Shown here in pieces: positions 15,433 to 15,589 of a stretch of DNA of 15,589 nt. The notes below the pieces were generated by a model, which was given only the letters and a program-made list of their open reading frames with translations, searched no databases and was not told where the DNA came from. The DNA is from Candidatus Minthenecus merdequi (GTDB taxonomy: Bacteria > Bacteroidota > Bacteroidia > Bacteroidales > Paludibacteraceae). The translations under genes were made by a program, and so were the position numbers. Numbering within the stretch: position 1 is the first letter of the stretch; the number at the start of each line of letters is the position of its first letter. Location: contig JAGHVI010000030.1 of NCBI GenBank assembly GCA_018064385.1, positions 1 through 15,589 on the forward strand, written 5' to 3'.

Positions 15433-15467
15433 GGGTGGTTCTATTAATCAGGTTGAATGAACCATCC
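15433..15467 (+). terminator. Hairpin after the last gene, repeat motif copy
   Basis: GGGTGGTTC (15433-15441) pairs with GAACCATCC (15459-15467), with one G-U pair, around a 17-base loop. It begins right after the stop codon of the lipoprotein gene. The left arm and loop are the 24-bp motif also found inverted at 78-101. There is no T tract, so termination is uncertain; it may instead be the end of a mobile or repeated element. Confidence 0.4.
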
Positions 15468-15490
15468 TCTGATATAACATACAAACATAA

Positions 15491-15589
15491 TTAAGGTGAG
15501 TTCTAAAAATTCACCATTAAGAAAGAAATATAAAGACAAGTAACAAATAAACTTTTTGGTGTTTTTGAAGTTTCTTTTGACATCTTGCT
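15491..15589. other. Right flank, second palindromic motif and A/T-rich tail
   Basis: No gene is visible. TTAAGGTGA (15491-15499) and TCACCATTAA (15511-15520) form an imperfect inverted repeat around TTCTAAAAA. The 12 bases AAGGTGAGTTCT also occur just after the OmpA-family stop codon at 10984. The last 29 bases resemble 45-74 on the opposite strand. The window ends inside this similarity. Confidence 0.4.

Overview
The window looks like a piece of chromosome from a member of the order Bacteroidales. The evidence is: Bacteroidetes-type promoters (TTTG, 19-bp spacer, TAnnTTTG), A-rich leaders with almost no Shine-Dalgarno sequences, an LL-diaminopimelate aminotransferase (DapL) route to lysine, Bacteroidetes-only families (DUF4837-like lipoprotein, DUF5723-like OmpA porin), and lipoprotein signals ending in TSC. 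I cannot name the genus.

Layout. Positions 1-241 hold no convincing gene. They carry a repeat-like flank and a short minus-strand open frame that may be a remnant. A tRNA-Leu(UAG) gene lies on the minus strand (282-363) with its own promoter and a U-tract terminator. Everything after that is on the plus strand: mannose-1-phosphate guanylyltransferase (516-1583) overlapping dapL (1580-2758), pheT (2938-5403), a RecD/PIF1-like helicase (5503-6930), a large unrecognised lipoprotein (6942-8588) with an OmpA-family outer-membrane protein (8599-10983), an M23 peptidase (11135-12103), a bifunctional RelA/SpoT enzyme (12128-14338), and a DUF4837-like lipoprotein (14338-15432). Most are housekeeping genes: sugar-nucleotide supply, lysine/peptidoglycan precursor synthesis, translation, DNA repair, envelope anchoring, peptidoglycan remodelling and the stringent response.

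The unusual part is a family of short interspersed repeats. Six copies of a 38-bp core occur at 2789, 2869, 5468, 11008, 11069 and 14351, all in the same orientation as the genes. They sit in the gene junctions and at gene ends. Each carries AAAGGA followed by TTG, and three have an ATG shortly after. A second module, CCCTTCGACGARCTCAGGG plus AACGAT units, occurs twice at 5409-5565. These repeats do not stay between genes. One copy is read through as part of the signal-peptide region of the DUF4837-like lipoprotein. Another supplies the only plausible start region for the helicase, which has no ATG before its Walker A motif. A related inverted module appears to form the last codons of dapL. 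A 61-bp tandem duplication creates two tiny open frames ahead of the M23 peptidase, the second overlapping its start as ATGA.

Both window ends carry related sequence in inverted orientation (78-101 against 15433-15456, and 45-74 against 15561-15589). The window may therefore be a contig that stops in multicopy elements. I found no CRISPR array, no complete insertion sequence and no obvious new defence system. The best candidate for something under-described is the repeat family and its capture into translation starts and protein ends.
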